Source: Paraburkholderia sp. BL21I4N1
GTDB lineage: Bacteria; Pseudomonadota; Gammaproteobacteria; Burkholderiales; Burkholderiaceae
DNA length: 64,000 nucleotides
Direction: 5' to 3'
Assembly (NCBI RefSeq): GCF_002973525.1
Contig: NZ_PVEN01000003.1
Coordinates: 496,001 to 560,000, forward strand
The number at the start of each line of letters is the position of its first letter. Positions within the stretch are counted from its first letter, which is position 1. The notes under the pieces were generated by a model. The model worked only from the letters and a program-made list of their open reading frames with translations. It did not search any database and was not told where the DNA came from. The translations under genes and the position numbers were made by a program. This document shows, piece by piece, positions 1 through 9,274 of the stretch.

Positions 1-57
1 CGGTTGTGTCGTCGTACCGGCGCGGCCTTTGGTGGTTCGCGCGCCGGGTGTCGTGGT

Positions 58-1551
58 TTATTGACGCGGCGTGTCGGCGCTGTTTTGGGCGCCGTTTTCG
101 GCGTTATTTTCAGCGCGGTTTTCGGTGCTGTTTCCGGTATGGTCCTGGGCCTTATGTTCCGGTTCCGCCGTCCTGTCGGCTTCGTCGACGATAGCGGGCT
201 CGGGCGCTTCGACCTCGGGCACTTCCGGCACAGGCGCGGGCGCCGGTTGCGGCAGCGGCTTCATGTAGCGCTCCGCCAGCGACTCATACAACGGCGGCGC
301 GAAAAGACGTGCGACGCGGCTTGCAATCAACGCGGTCGCCATCAGCGAAATCACCAGCGCATGACCGTCGATCATTTCCATGACGATCACGAACGACGTG
401 ATCGGCGACTGCGTGACGGCCGCCAGATAGCCGACCATTGCCAGTGCGATCAGCATGGGCAATTGCATCGAGCCGAACACCATGTGCAGCAGATTGCCGA
501 AGCCCGCGCCGATCGACAGCGACGGCGCGAAGATGCCGCCCGGTATGCCCGGCAAATACGAGCCGACCATCGAGATCATTTTCAGAAACGGATAGAACAC
601 CGACAGATGCTCATGTCCGTCCAGCAGTCCGCGCGCTTCCGCATAACCGCTGCCGAAGGTCGTGCCGCCCGAGATCAGCCCGACCACCGCGATCGTGAAA
701 CCGCACAGCGCGGCGAACGCGACCGGCCGCTCGCCGTGCAATTGCCTCAGCGGCGCCGGAATCCAGCGCGCGGTGTTCAGCAGCAGCCAGCCGAACACGC
801 CGCCCGCAATGCCGGTGACGATCGCCGTCAGCAGCACCGCGAGCGCCAGCAGATCGGGGAAATGCGCGCCGATCTGGATGGTGCCGAAATAGGTGTAGTT
901 GCCGTTCAGGCCGAGCGCGATTACACCGGCAATGATGATGGCGGTAATCAGCACGCCGCTCGCGCGGGCTTCGAAGCTGCGCGTGAGTTCTTCGATCGCG
1001 AAGACGATCCCGGCGAGCGGCGTGTTGAACGCCGCCGACAGACCCGCGGCCGCGCCGGCCAGCACCAGTTGCCGCTCGATCAGCGCGTTCGAACGGGGAT
1101 AGAGCCGCCGCAGATTGAACATCAGCGCGGCGCCCACTTGCACGGTGGGCCCTTCGCGGCCGATCGTGAAGCCGCCGAGAATCGCCAGGAACGACACGGC
1201 GATCTTGCCGAACAGAATCCGGAACGACAGCAGGCGCGCGCCGTACTCGCCGGGTTTCGAATGCAGCGTGGCGATGACTTGCGGAATACCGCTGCCTTCG
1301 GCGCCGCGGAAGAATTTGCGCGTGAGCCAGACCGCCAGCGCGGCGACCGCGGGAGTCACGATCAGCGGCGCCCACACGTGCTGTTGCTGCATCGTGCGAA
1401 ATTCGCTGTAGCCCCAGTCGATCAATCGGGCATACAGCACGGCGACCAGCCCGACGGCGATCGCGCCGAGCCAGAACACGCCGTACTGCCGCCACAGGCG
1501 TCTCGCGCGACGCACGATTCCGGAAGAAAGAAGAGGGTAAGCCCGGGGCAT
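58..1551 (-). CDS. ClC-family chloride/proton exchanger
   Basis: Inner-membrane ClC protein of 497 residues, expected to move chloride in exchange for protons. Diagnostic ClC segments are visible: GSGIP near residue 86, GREGP at 131-135 (the Glu is the gating glutamate), an internal IEEL near residue 180 that keeps the proton-pathway glutamate, and a GIFAPS loop in the second half. Presence of both glutamates favours an exchanger over a passive channel; this follows from family knowledge. There are no CBS domains. Instead the last 60 or so residues are a hydrophilic, Pro/Glu-rich then Asn/Glu/Ala-rich tail (ENRAENNAENGAQ). The start at 1551 has only a weak ribosome site, so the N-terminus could differ slightly. 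The gene is divergent from waaC. Confidence 0.9.
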   Translation of the reverse strand: MPRAYPLLSSGIVRRARRLWRQYGVFWLGAIAVGLVAVLYARLIDWGYSEFRTMQQQHVWAPLIVTPAVAALAVWLTRKFFRGAEGSGIPQVIATLHSKPGEYGARLLSFRILFGKIAVSFLAILGGFTIGREGPTVQVGAALMFNLRRLYPRSNALIERQLVLAGAAAGLSAAFNTPLAGIVFAIEELTRSFEARASGVLITAIIIAGVIALGLNGNYTYFGTIQIGAHFPDLLALAVLLTAIVTGIAGGVFGWLLLNTARWIPAPLRQLHGERPVAFAALCGFTIAVVGLISGGTTFGSGYAEARGLLDGHEHLSVFYPFLKMISMVGSYLPGIPGGIFAPSLSIGAGFGNLLHMVFGSMQLPMLIALAMVGYLAAVTQSPITSFVIVMEMIDGHALVISLMATALIASRVARLFAPPLYESLAERYMKPLPQPAPAPVPEVPEVEAPEPAIVDEADRTAEPEHKAQDHTGNSTENRAENNAENGAQNSADTPRQ

Positions 1552-1733
1552 GAGGTATGAGCCGTGTGCTGGCGCAAAAGCTCAATTATAGGGGCCGTGG
1601 ACGCATCAAAACCGGGAGAAAGTATTTTGAAAAGTGTGCGCGTGGTTTATTGTAAGGTTGGAGATGTAATGCATTGTATTAATGACATGTTTGCGTGCTG
1701 TCGGCTTCGGTCAAGATTAATCCATTCGTCGGC

Positions 1734-1739
1734 TAAAAT
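1734..1739 (+). promoter_or_regulatory. possible -10 element of the heptosyltransferase gene
   Basis: TAAAAT lies 33 bases before the waaC start codon in an AT-rich stretch unlike the neighbouring coding DNA. No convincing -35 box is visible at 16-18 bases upstream, so this is a weak call. Confidence 0.35.
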
Positions 1740-1771
1740 AGTTTGACGTTCGAACAACTAACAGGTCCCCA

Positions 1772-2782
1772 ATGAAGCTGAAGCGAGTCCTTATCGTTAA
1801 GGTCACTTCACTCGGCGATATCGTGCAGGCGTTGCCCGTGGTCGCCGATATCAAACGCGCATTCCCCGGCGTTCAGGTGGACTGGGCCTCGGACGAATCG
1901 TTTTCCGAGGTGGTGCACTGGAGCGAGAGCGTGGACCGCGTGCTGTCCGCGCCGCTGCGGCGCTTCAAGAAAGCCCGCCGCTGGGCCGATTTCAAGGCGA
2001 TCGCCGCGTCCATCGCCGAGTTGCGTGCGTACCGCTACGACTACGTCGTCGACATTCACGGCGTCTATAAGAGCGCGATCATCGCCTTTCTGGCGCGTTC
2101 GTCGCGACGTATCGGCTATCAGAACCAGGATCTGGGCGAGCGCGGCGCCGCGTTCGCGTACACCGGGCGCTTCGGCCCGCGTCCGCAGTGTGATGCGTGG
2201 CACGGCATGCGCGTGAGCACGAGCGAGGCGCTGGGTTACGTCGTAGAAGGGCCACCGGTCTACAACCTGCGTTTGCCCGAGCCGGTCAAACGCCCGTTCG
2301 GCAACGAAACCGCGCCGGTCGCGGCGTTCTTTCACGCCACCTCCAAAGACGACAAGAAGTGGCCGCTCAGCCATTGGGCCGCGGTGGGCCGCGAATTGGC
2401 GCAGCGCGGTTTCAAGGTGGTGTTGCCGTGGGGTTCGGAAGGCGAGCGCGCCGAGGCGGAGCAGATCTCCGCTCAGGTGCCCGGCTCGACCGTGCTGCCG
2501 AAAATGAGCGTGACCGAAATCGCGCAAATGATCGACGCCTGCTCGCTGGTAGTGGGTACCGACACCGGTTTCGTCCATCTCGCGCACGCGTTGCTCAAGC
2601 GCACCGTAATGATCTTCGTGGCGACCTCGCCATCGCATTGCGGTATCCATGCGCCGAACCGCTCGATCTCGATCGGCGACGGCGGCGCCATGCCGTCCAT
2701 CGGCGACGCGCTCGAAGCGATCGACTACGTCCACACAGAGTCGCACGACGTGGCCCTGCAGCATCACGACTCGGCGGCCTGA
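1772..2782 (+). CDS. waaC: Lipopolysaccharide heptosyltransferase I (GT9)
   Basis: Glycosyltransferase of 336 residues that adds the first L-glycero-D-manno-heptose to Kdo2-lipid A on the cytoplasmic face of the inner membrane, building the LPS inner core. The N-terminus has the family pattern RVLIVKVTSLGDIVQALPV, and the C-terminal half carries the donor-site motif GTDTGFVHLAHAL near residue 265. Length is typical of WaaC (about 320-340). In many Burkholderiales waaC lies with waaA; here the next gene downstream is unrelated and about 580 bases away, so it appears to be monocistronic. WaaF-type activity cannot be fully excluded, but the start and the TSLGD motif fit WaaC best. Confidence 0.88.
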   Translation: MKLKRVLIVKVTSLGDIVQALPVVADIKRAFPGVQVDWASDESFSEVVHWSESVDRVLSAPLRRFKKARRWADFKAIAASIAELRAYRYDYVVDIHGVYKSAIIAFLARSSRRIGYQNQDLGERGAAFAYTGRFGPRPQCDAWHGMRVSTSEALGYVVEGPPVYNLRLPEPVKRPFGNETAPVAAFFHATSKDDKKWPLSHWAAVGRELAQRGFKVVLPWGSEGERAEAEQISAQVPGSTVLPKMSVTEIAQMIDACSLVVGTDTGFVHLAHALLKRTVMIFVATSPSHCGIHAPNRSISIGDGGAMPSIGDALEAIDYVHTESHDVALQHHDSAA

Positions 2783-3358
2783 GCGTTTCTTTATGCGTCG
2801 CAGCGCAATCGTTTGCTGAAAAAGAAAAGAGGCGCGACGCACAGTCCGCCCGAGCAAACGGACGCTGCCACGTAACGCCTCCAAAAAACGCCCGCGTCGG
2901 GGAACAACGGGCGGAGAGGAATCATCGCGAAGAACACGTAACGCGCTTGAAGCCGATTGGCGGCTGTGCGCGCATTACACGTCTGTTAAAACTGTCGCTA
3001 TTCGTTGAGCACCTAATCGTCTACGGCTTGGTTCGTGACGCTTTGCTTCGCCCGCCTGACTGTGCGCGGCGGTGCGTGAATGGGTCGGTACAGTATTCGC
3101 GCTCCGGGTGCCGCACCGCGTAACCGCGGCCAGCAAGGCATGCGCCGGATATTGGTGGTCAACCCAGTATAGGCGGTGTTTTCCTCTGATGTGAATCTCG
3201 CGAAGTGCCGCGCAGGATAACGCGAAAACGCGAGCTCCAACCTGTAACACCCGCGTGATCTTCCTTTACAAATGGCAACGCCCGCGCGGGGCGCCATCGT
3301 GTCCAATCAAATCATTCGGGGTTTCGGCTCGAATGAATCTGACTCGATGGAGAACAAT
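2783..3358. other. Intergenic stretch without a recognisable gene
   Basis: No reading frame here has a ribosome site together with plausible composition on either strand. There is no tRNA-like fold and no strong terminator. The last 90 bases form the 5' region of the small lipoprotein gene and contain TGGCA followed by a GC-rich stretch. This resembles half of a sigma-54 site but lacks the TTGC box. Confidence 0.5.
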
Positions 3359-3496
3359 ATGAAACGCTTAATCCTGACCCTGATCGCGGGCACTCTGCTT
3401 GCAACGGCGCTCGGCGGCTGTATCGTCGCGCCGGCCCCTGGCTACTACTATGGCGGCGGCTACGGCTACTACCATCACGGCGGCTACTATCGCTAA
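3359..3496 (+). CDS. Tiny Tyr/Gly/His-rich lipoprotein
   Basis: A 45-residue product. The N-terminus is a typical lipoprotein signal (Lys-Arg, hydrophobic core, then LGGC at 18-21). After acylation only about 25 residues remain, consisting of IVAPAPG followed by a Tyr-Gly-rich tail with two His. I chose the ATG at 3359 because GGAG at 3349-3352 sits 6 bases ahead of it; the in-frame ATG at 3347 has no such site. Short lipoproteins with YYYGGGYG-type tails occur in Burkholderia, but their function is unknown to me. The tail could bind metal or surfaces, which is speculation. Confidence 0.75.
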   Translation: MKRLILTLIAGTLLATALGGCIVAPAPGYYYGGGYGYYHHGGYYR

Positions 3497-3500
3497 GCCG

Positions 3501-3680
3501 TCACGCCAGCAGCATTTCGAACGCGATAACCGCCGTGATGGCGGCCGCGTTCGCGGCCAGCGCTTCGATCACGATGCCTTTCCAGGTGGCGGGGCGAAAT
3601 CGCAAGGCCAGCAGCAGCGAGCACAGTAGCGCCAGCGCAATGATCATCACGATGTCCGCGTTGTGGAGATGAACGTTCAT
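3501..3680 (-). CDS. Small two-segment inner-membrane protein
   Basis: A 59-residue protein starting at the ATG at 3680, which has GGAGG at 3686-3690. A longer start 16 codons upstream lacks a ribosome site. The sequence has a hydrophobic segment at about 10-27 (IVMIIALALLCSLLLALRF) and a second at about 36-59, separated by a short Arg/Pro/Lys loop, so it should be a hairpin membrane protein. It converges on the Tyr/Gly-rich lipoprotein gene with only 4 bases between the stops. I do not recognise the family. Confidence 0.65.
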   Translation of the reverse strand: MNVHLHNADIVMIIALALLCSLLLALRFRPATWKGIVIEALAANAAAITAVIAFEMLLA

Positions 3681-3798
3681 CCGAGCCTCCCTGCTTGCCT
3701 TAGGGTGATTGAAGTCGAGTATAGGCAAGTCAAAAAGGCGCGCAAGGCAGGGAATTTACTCAGAGTACTCAGAGGTTCCTGCCTCGCGCCGTTTCGCG

Positions 3799-5106
3799 TC
3801 ACATCAGTGGGGTGTCGCGCGTTTCGCGCATGCACAGCACGCCGATCAGGCTGACCGCCGCGGCGATCGACACATATGCGCCGACCCACGGCAGGCCGCC
3901 GTGCGCCGCCAGCACCGAGGCGATGTAAGGCGCCACGGACGCGCCGAGAATCCCACCGAGGTTGTACGACACGCCCGCACCGGTATAGCGCACGTTGGTC
4001 GGAAACAGCTCGGGCAGCAGCGCGCCCATCGGCGCGAAGGTCACGCCCATCAGGAACAGCTCGATCACGAGAAACAGCAGCACCAGCGGCATCTGTCCGC
4101 TGCCGAGCAGCGGCGCCATCGTGAAGCCCGACAGGATCGCCGCGACAATGCCGACGATCAGCACCGGCTTGCGCCCGTAGCGGTCCGCGGCCCAGGCCGA
4201 CAACGGCGTGGCGAGTGCCATGAAGACGACGGCGATGCACAGCATGCCGAGGAACGTCGGCCGCGGAATATGCAGCACCGAGACGCCGTACGACAGCGAA
4301 AACGTCGTCGCGTTGTAGAACAGCGTGTAGCAGACCACCATGGCGAGCGCGCCGAGCAGCGTCGGCAGCCCGTGTTGCGACAGCAGGGTCGCGATCGGCA
4401 CCTTGACGCGTTCCTTGCGTTCGATCGCGGCCTTGAAGGCCGGCGTTTCGGCGATTTTCAAACGCACGTACAAGCCGAGCGCCACCAGCACCGCGCTGAC
4501 AAGGAACGGCACGCGCCAGCCCCAGCTACGGAACTGCTCGTCGCTCAACGACAACGCCAGCGCGAAGAACAGCCCGTTGGACGCCAGAAAACCGACCGAC
4601 GGCCCCAATTGCGGGAACATGCCGAACCAGCCGCGTTTGCCGGCCGGCGCGTTTTCGGTGGCGAGCAGCGCGGCGCCGCCCCATTCGCCGCCAAGGCCGA
4701 TGCCCTGGCCGAAGCGCAGCACGCACAACAGGATCGGCGCAAGGCTGCCAATCGCGTCGTAGCCGGGCACGAAGCCGATCAGCGTGGTGGACACACCCAT
4801 CACCAGCAGCGAAGCCACCAGCGTCGATTTGCGGCCGATCCGGTCGCCGAAATGACCGAACAGGAACGAGCCGATCGGCCGCGCGACGAACGCAATGCCG
4901 AACGTGACGAAGGCCGACAACGCCTGAGCGGTCGCCGAACCGTGCGGGAAAAACACCGGTCCGATCACGAGCGCGGCGGCGGTCGCGTAGACATAGAAAT
5001 CGTAGAACTCGATCGCGGTGCCGATAAAGCTCGCGAAGATGATGCGCGCGCTACTGTTCTGCCCGGTCGCATCGGGCTGGGCCGCGGAAATCGGCGAAGT
5101 GGACAT
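3799..5106 (-). CDS. MFS transporter, metabolite:H+ symporter type
   Basis: A 435-residue twelve-helix major facilitator. The N-terminus ARIIFASFIGTAIEFYDFYV is characteristic of the MHS subfamily (KgtP, ProP, ShiA relatives), and loop 2-3 carries the motif FGHFGDRIGRKS. These proteins import organic acids, betaines or shikimate with protons. The substrate cannot be told from sequence. I start at the ATG at 5106 because an AGGAGA site precedes it; the frame continues 51 codons upstream but that part is Arg/Ala-rich and unlike a transporter. It is a single gene followed by the TonB-C lipoprotein on the same strand, about 236 bases away. Confidence 0.85.
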   Translation of the reverse strand: MSTSPISAAQPDATGQNSSARIIFASFIGTAIEFYDFYVYATAAALVIGPVFFPHGSATAQALSAFVTFGIAFVARPIGSFLFGHFGDRIGRKSTLVASLLVMGVSTTLIGFVPGYDAIGSLAPILLCVLRFGQGIGLGGEWGGAALLATENAPAGKRGWFGMFPQLGPSVGFLASNGLFFALALSLSDEQFRSWGWRVPFLVSAVLVALGLYVRLKIAETPAFKAAIERKERVKVPIATLLSQHGLPTLLGALAMVVCYTLFYNATTFSLSYGVSVLHIPRPTFLGMLCIAVVFMALATPLSAWAADRYGRKPVLIVGIVAAILSGFTMAPLLGSGQMPLVLLFLVIELFLMGVTFAPMGALLPELFPTNVRYTGAGVSYNLGGILGASVAPYIASVLAAHGGLPWVGAYVSIAAAVSLIGVLCMRETRDTPLM

Positions 5107-5342
5107 GCAAGGTCTCCTGTTGTCGTGGATGCCGGCGGGCGCCGTGAGTCTCGAAGCGGCGGCGCGCGCGTGGGCGGCATCTCTGTTTGGGTTCGTGCGT
5201 CTGGCGCCTGCTTCGACGGCACCCGTGGGCCGAGGTGCGGCTACGCCCGGCGAGCGCAACGAAGCAACAGCTTACAACGGCGGCCGGCCGTGTTTGCGCG
5301 GGAATGCGGCGATACCAGGGGAATAACCAGGGTTTGCGTGCT

Positions 5343-5909
5343 TCAATCGATGGTTTGCGCTTGCGGCGAGGCCAACTCGCGCAACTGGAATTTGCCGTCG
5401 TCGTTGAAGAGCCAGTCTTCGAACAGTTCTAGCTGGCCGCGTCCGTCGAGCAGTTTGCCGGGCGGTTGCGGTAGCGGCGAAGCGCGCCGCAGGCTGGCGA
5501 GCGCGGTGCTTTCGGCGTCGTCGTCGCCGTTGGTGCGATACACCGACGACTCCAGCACGCGGCCGTTGCGATCCACCGTGAACGACACCACCACCAGCGA
5601 ACGCAGCATGGCTTGCGGCGTGCCGCGCAACACATAGGACGGGTTGCGTTCGACGATGCGTCGCGCGACGGCGTCGCGGTACTGATCGAGCGTGGCGCTG
5701 TTGATGGCGGCGGGCGGTATCGTGAGGGCGGGGCGGGTTGGCGGTGTGAACGTGCAGGCGGCGAGGCTGAACGCCGTCACCATGACGAGGGCCGTGGCCC
5801 ATGCCGATGCCACACCGCGCGCGACTCGCGACAACACGCGGACGCATGAGAAGACGCGTGCATTAAAGCGTCCGGTGAAACGTCGAACGTGACGTGTGCG
5901 GATAAGCAT
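5343..5909 (-). CDS. TonB C-terminal-domain lipoprotein
   Basis: Up to 188 residues. A hydrophobic stretch ending in SLAAC puts the probable lipidated cysteine at residue 52 of the longest frame, so the true start may be further in; no ribosome site decides this. The mature part has the TonB_C fold pattern: a strand-rich VVVSFTVDRNGRVLESSVY core, then an ALASLRRASPLPQPP helix/loop. Such stand-alone TonB_C proteins are usually anchored in the envelope, and many do not energise receptors. The partner is unknown, and no ExbB/ExbD or receptor gene lies nearby. Confidence 0.65.
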   Translation of the reverse strand: MLIRTRHVRRFTGRFNARVFSCVRVLSRVARGVASAWATALVMVTAFSLAACTFTPPTRPALTIPPAAINSATLDQYRDAVARRIVERNPSYVLRGTPQAMLRSLVVVSFTVDRNGRVLESSVYRTNGDDDAESTALASLRRASPLPQPPGKLLDGRGQLELFEDWLFNDDGKFQLRELASPQAQTID

Positions 5910-6075
5910 AGTCGCGGCGGCATCAAGGCGTGGTGTAGTTGGATGGTAGTCAAAAAGCGCCAGGATTCAATGAGCGTTGTCCCTGCGTGCCGTCGAAACG
6001 CCGGCATCGCAAACTGACCTATCATGTGTTCCGCCCTTCATTCCTCCACCCATACCGACACGGAAACCGGCAATC

Positions 6076-6381
6076 ATGGTCACCTGTTATCTGCGCTACA
6101 TCATCGACCCGTACAAGCTCAAGGAATTCGAGCATTACGGCAAACTGTGGATCCCGCTGGTCGAGAAATTTGGCGGCCGGCATCACGGCTATTTCTTGCC
6201 GTCCGAAGGCGCGAACAACGTTGCGCTCGCCATGTTTACATTCGAATCACTGGCGGCTTACGAGGCTTACCGAGTTCAGTCGATGGACGATGCCGAATGC
6301 CAGGCCGCCTTCGCCTACGCGCAGGAAACGCACTGCATCGTGAGTTATGAGCGCAGCTTTTTCCGTCCGGTTTTCGCGTGA
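6076..6381 (+). CDS. NIPSNAP-family protein
   Basis: A 101-residue single-domain protein with the NIPSNAP dimeric alpha/beta-barrel pattern: YLRYIIDPYKLKEFEHYG at the start, GRHHGYFLPSEGANN in the middle, and a C-terminal SYERSFFRPV. Members are small soluble proteins, often beside oxidoreductases, with poorly defined biochemical roles. The ATG at 6076 was chosen because homology-like sequence begins there. An in-frame upstream extension of 33 codons has unrelated composition. A strong terminator follows about 140 bases downstream. Confidence 0.75.
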   Translation: MVTCYLRYIIDPYKLKEFEHYGKLWIPLVEKFGGRHHGYFLPSEGANNVALAMFTFESLAAYEAYRVQSMDDAECQAAFAYAQETHCIVSYERSFFRPVFA

Positions 6382-6520
6382 TGTCGCGCTGTTTGGCTTG
6401 CTGGCGCGGGACATTCCACGGCTTGTAATAGCCTGAAATATGAGCAGATTTGTTTGTGGTGCAAACGCGCCTACACTCTGCTGGCCTCTTTCGGGAGGCA
6501 TCGGTGGAAGTCTTTCATTT

Positions 6521-6548
6521 AGCCCGCTTCGGCGGGCTTTCTTTTTTT
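6521..6548 (+). terminator. Rho-independent terminator after the NIPSNAP gene
   Basis: The hairpin AGCCCGCTTCGGCGGGCT has a 7-base-pair GC-rich stem and is followed by CTTTCTTTTTTT on the plus strand. Confidence 0.85.
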
Positions 6549-6580
6549 GTGCGACGCCTTTTCGCGTCAGGCTCGAGACG

Positions 6581-6611
6581 AAAAAAAAGCGAACCCGGTT
6601 GATGGATTCGC
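6581..6611 (-). terminator. Rho-independent terminator of argH
   Basis: Read on the minus strand: an 8-base-pair stem GCGAATCC / GGGTTCGC (one G-T pair), 7-base loop, then eight T. It lies 60 bases past the argH stop codon and faces the plus-strand terminator at 6521. Confidence 0.75.
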
Positions 6612-6671
6612 TTTCTATCGCGTATGCAACGAGCACGCGGCAAGCGCACTCATCGCCACACCGGGCGCCGC

Positions 6672-8078
6672 TTACTGCAACGCCGCCCGTGCCGCCTTCA
6701 CTGCTGTCAGCACCTGTTCCGGCGCCGTGCCGCCCGGATGATTGCGGCTCGCCACCGACCCTTCCAGCGTCAGATACGAGAACACGTCGTCGCCGATCAG
6801 ATGCGCGACGTTCGGCAGTTCCGCGCGCATTTCCTCGAGCGACAGATCCGCCAGATCGCAGCCGCGATCCGCGCAGATGCGCACTGCCAGCGCGACCGCT
6901 TCGTGCGCGTCGCGGAATGCCAGGCCGCGCTTGACCAGGTAGTCGGCGAGATCGGTTGCGGTGGAGAAGCCTTGCAATGCGGCGTCGCGCATGGCTTGCG
7001 GCTTCACCGAAATGCCCGCGACCATTTCAGCGAAGATGCGCAGCGTGTCGGCGACCGTGTCGACGGTGTCGAACAGCGGTTCCTTGTCTTCCTGATTGTC
7101 TTTGTTGTACGCGAGTGGCTGGCCTTTCATGAGCGTCAGCAGCGCGATCAGGTAACCGTTCACACGGCCGGTTTTGCCGCGCGCGAGTTCGGGCACGTCC
7201 GGGTTTTTTTTCTGCGGCATGATCGACGAGCCGGTGCAGAAGCGATCGGCCAGATCGATAAAGCCGACGCGCGGGCTCATCCACAGCACCAGCTCTTCGG
7301 AGAAGCGCGACACGTGCGTCATGACGAGGGCCGCCGCCGCCGTGAATTCGATCGCGAAGTCGCGGTCGGAAACGGCGTCCAGCGAATTCGCGCAGATGCC
7401 GTCGAAGCCCAGCGTTTTCGCCACCGCGTGACGGTCGATCGGATAGCTGGTGCCGGCCAGCGCGGCGGCGCCCAGCGGCAGCCGGTTCACGCGCTTGCGG
7501 CAATCGATCATGCGCTCGGCGTCGCGCGAAAACATTTCGACGTAGGCGAGCAGGTGATGCCCGAACGTGACCGGCTGCGCGACCTGCAGGTGCGTGAAGC
7601 CCGGCATGATGACCGACGCGTTCTTCTCCGCCATGTCCACGAGCGCCACGCGCAGTTCCGTCAGCAAGCCGCCGATCCGGTCGATTTCGCCGCGCAGCCA
7701 CAGGCGGATGTCGGTCGCGACCTGGTCGTTACGCGAGCGGCCGGTGTGCAGGCGCTTGCCGGCGTCGCCGATCAGCGCGGTGAGCCGTGCTTCGATATTC
7801 AGGTGGACGTCTTCCAGGTCGAGTTGCCACTCGAACTCGCCGCGCTCGATTTCACCCTTGATCTGCGCCATGCCGCGTTGGATCGCGGCGAGGTCGTCGG
7901 CGGCGATGATCTTCTGCGCCGCCAGCATCGAGGCGTGCGCGAGCGATCCCTCGATATCGACGAGCGCCAGACGCTTGTCGAAGAAGACCGACGACGTATA
8001 GCGTTTGACGAGTTCCGACATCGGCTCCGAGAAGCGAGCCGACCAGGCTTCGCCTTTTTTGTGCAGTTGGGACGTCAT
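6672..8078 (-). CDS. argH: Argininosuccinate lyase
   Basis: Cytosolic enzyme of 468 residues that splits argininosuccinate into arginine and fumarate, the last step of arginine synthesis. The fumarase/aspartase superfamily signature [12 protein letters not shown] is present near residue 280, with [12 protein letters not shown] near 113 and [13 protein letters not shown] near 163, all as expected for ArgH. Length is standard. The ATG at 8078 gives the usual [16 protein letters not shown] start. It is transcribed alone and has its own terminator. Confidence 0.97.
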   Translation of the reverse strand: MTSQLHKKGEAWSARFSEPMSELVKRYTSSVFFDKRLALVDIEGSLAHASMLAAQKIIAADDLAAIQRGMAQIKGEIERGEFEWQLDLEDVHLNIEARLTALIGDAGKRLHTGRSRNDQVATDIRLWLRGEIDRIGGLLTELRVALVDMAEKNASVIMPGFTHLQVAQPVTFGHHLLAYVEMFSRDAERMIDCRKRVNRLPLGAAALAGTSYPIDRHAVAKTLGFDGICANSLDAVSDRDFAIEFTAAAALVMTHVSRFSEELVLWMSPRVGFIDLADRFCTGSSIMPQKKNPDVPELARGKTGRVNGYLIALLTLMKGQPLAYNKDNQEDKEPLFDTVDTVADTLRIFAEMVAGISVKPQAMRDAALQGFSTATDLADYLVKRGLAFRDAHEAVALAVRICADRGCDLADLSLEEMRAELPNVAHLIGDDVFSYLTLEGSVASRNHPGGTAPEQVLTAVKAARAALQ

Positions 8079-8270
8079 GGTGTTGGGCAGTTAGGCGGCT
8101 GTTAAGCAGCAGTTGATCGAACGGTGACGAGGCGGGCGGCGCGGCTGTACGGTCCGTGCAGATGCTGCCGCCGCAGCGGGGAAAGAGAGGGATTTTAACA
8201 CTGGCGGGAGCGCCCGAAGACGCTGCCGGCCGGCGGCCGTGCGAGCAGCACGCGCCGTGCTGGTGCGCGA

Positions 8271-9083
8271 CTACTCGCGCACCAGCACCACCAGCTTCAG
8301 ATCTTCCCGATGCGCGGGTTTGAAGGTGATCTGGTCATACACGACGCGGCCGTCGCGCGGATGGTTGAATTCGCGCCGCCCGCCCTCGCGGCCGCCGACG
8401 TCCTGCGACGCCCAGAAGCGCGTGAACGCGTCGCTGGCGGCGCTGAGCGAATCGATCAGCGCGCGCGTGGGCGCGTCGTTCAAATGACGGATCGAGTCGG
8501 CGCGAAACTCGGCCGCGAGCCGCCGCGCGCGCGTTTCCCAGTCGACGATCAGCGCGCTCGCCGCGGGCTCGGTGAAGGTGTAGCGCAGCAGGTTGCGGTC
8601 ATGCGTGCCGTCCAGCCAGCCGACGAACAGGTCGGCGGCGCGCTCGTTCCACGCCAGCGCGGTCCACTGACGGTCGAGCACATAGGCCGGCGCGTTGACC
8701 AGCCGCACGGTTTCGAGCAGCGTGGCGGGCGCGTCGGCGGCGGCTGGATCGGGCTCGGCCGGATCGCGCTGGGCGGCCAGTTCGAACAGATAGGCCCGCT
8801 CGGCGCGCGACAACTGCAACGCGACCGCGATCCGCGCGAGCGCCTCGGCCGAAGCCGACACCGGCCGCCCTTGCTCGATCCACGTGTACCAGGTTGGACT
8901 CACGCCGCACAGTTGCGCGACTTCCTCGCGCCGCAAGCCTGGCGTGCGGCGGCGCGGACCCGGCGGCAGGCCGACCGCTTGCGGCGACAGGCGCTCGCGA
9001 TGAGCGCGGATGAAATCGCCAAGCGCGCGGGCCGGGGTGGCGTCGAGCGGTGGCGGGTGGTCGGCGGTAGGCGACGTGGTCAT
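8271..9083 (-). CDS. XRE-type regulator with MmyB-like ligand-binding domain
   Basis: A 270-residue protein. An N-terminal helix-turn-helix (residues about 12-75: LGDFIRAHRERLSP, then LRREEVAQLCGVSPTWYTWIEQGR) precedes a C-terminal MmyB-like domain that in this family binds a small, often fatty-acid-like ligand. The segment RRRTPGLRREEVAQLCGVS is a hallmark of the group. I place the start at the ATG at 9083. A frame extending 30 codons upstream runs through the apparent promoter and operator, so that extension is probably not translated. It is divergent from the methyltransferase gene at 9275 and likely controls it and itself; in this family the divergent neighbour is commonly the target. Confidence 0.85.
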   Translation of the reverse strand: MTTSPTADHPPPLDATPARALGDFIRAHRERLSPQAVGLPPGPRRRTPGLRREEVAQLCGVSPTWYTWIEQGRPVSASAEALARIAVALQLSRAERAYLFELAAQRDPAEPDPAAADAPATLLETVRLVNAPAYVLDRQWTALAWNERAADLFVGWLDGTHDRNLLRYTFTEPAASALIVDWETRARRLAAEFRADSIRHLNDAPTRALIDSLSAASDAFTRFWASQDVGGREGGRREFNHPRDGRVVYDQITFKPAHREDLKLVVLVRE

Positions 9084-9159
9084 TCTGGGCGGGCGGCGCG
9101 TAAGGGAGGTATTGGGCGATCTTGTGGGGGTGCTTTCGATACCAGAATAATTGCTTAAC

Positions 9160-9188
9160 TTGTACTGGTACACGGCGGGCCCTATTGT
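9160..9188 (+). promoter_or_regulatory. Promoter of the methyltransferase with overlapping palindromic operator
   Basis: TTGTAC at 9160-9165 and TATTGT at 9183-9188 are separated by exactly 17 bases, a plausible sigma-70 promoter reading toward the methyltransferase. The -35 box lies inside the perfect inverted repeat TGTAC-TG-GTACA (9161-9172), a good operator candidate for the divergent XRE regulator. Confidence 0.55.
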
Positions 9189-9274
9189 AGCGGCAGGAAC
9201 GCTGCAACGCCTTCCCGTGTCAGCTGGGTTTCACCCTTGGGTCTAACCCGATAACCGATAACCGGAGCCTCCCC

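Noticed and set aside
3270-3300. TGGCAACGCCCGCGC as a sigma-54 promoter for the small lipoprotein
   Set aside because: The -12 side lacks TTGC; only the TGGCA half fits.
3709-5637. A 642-codon plus-strand frame over the MHS transporter
   Set aside because: Shadow composition (Arg/Gln/His-rich) and antisense to a transporter with clear motifs.
5930-6000. A stretch with GTAGTTGGATGGTAG and GGATTCAAT resembling tRNA D- and T-arms
   Set aside because: The spacing is too short for a tRNA, no anticodon stem or acceptor pairing can be formed, and there is no CCA end.
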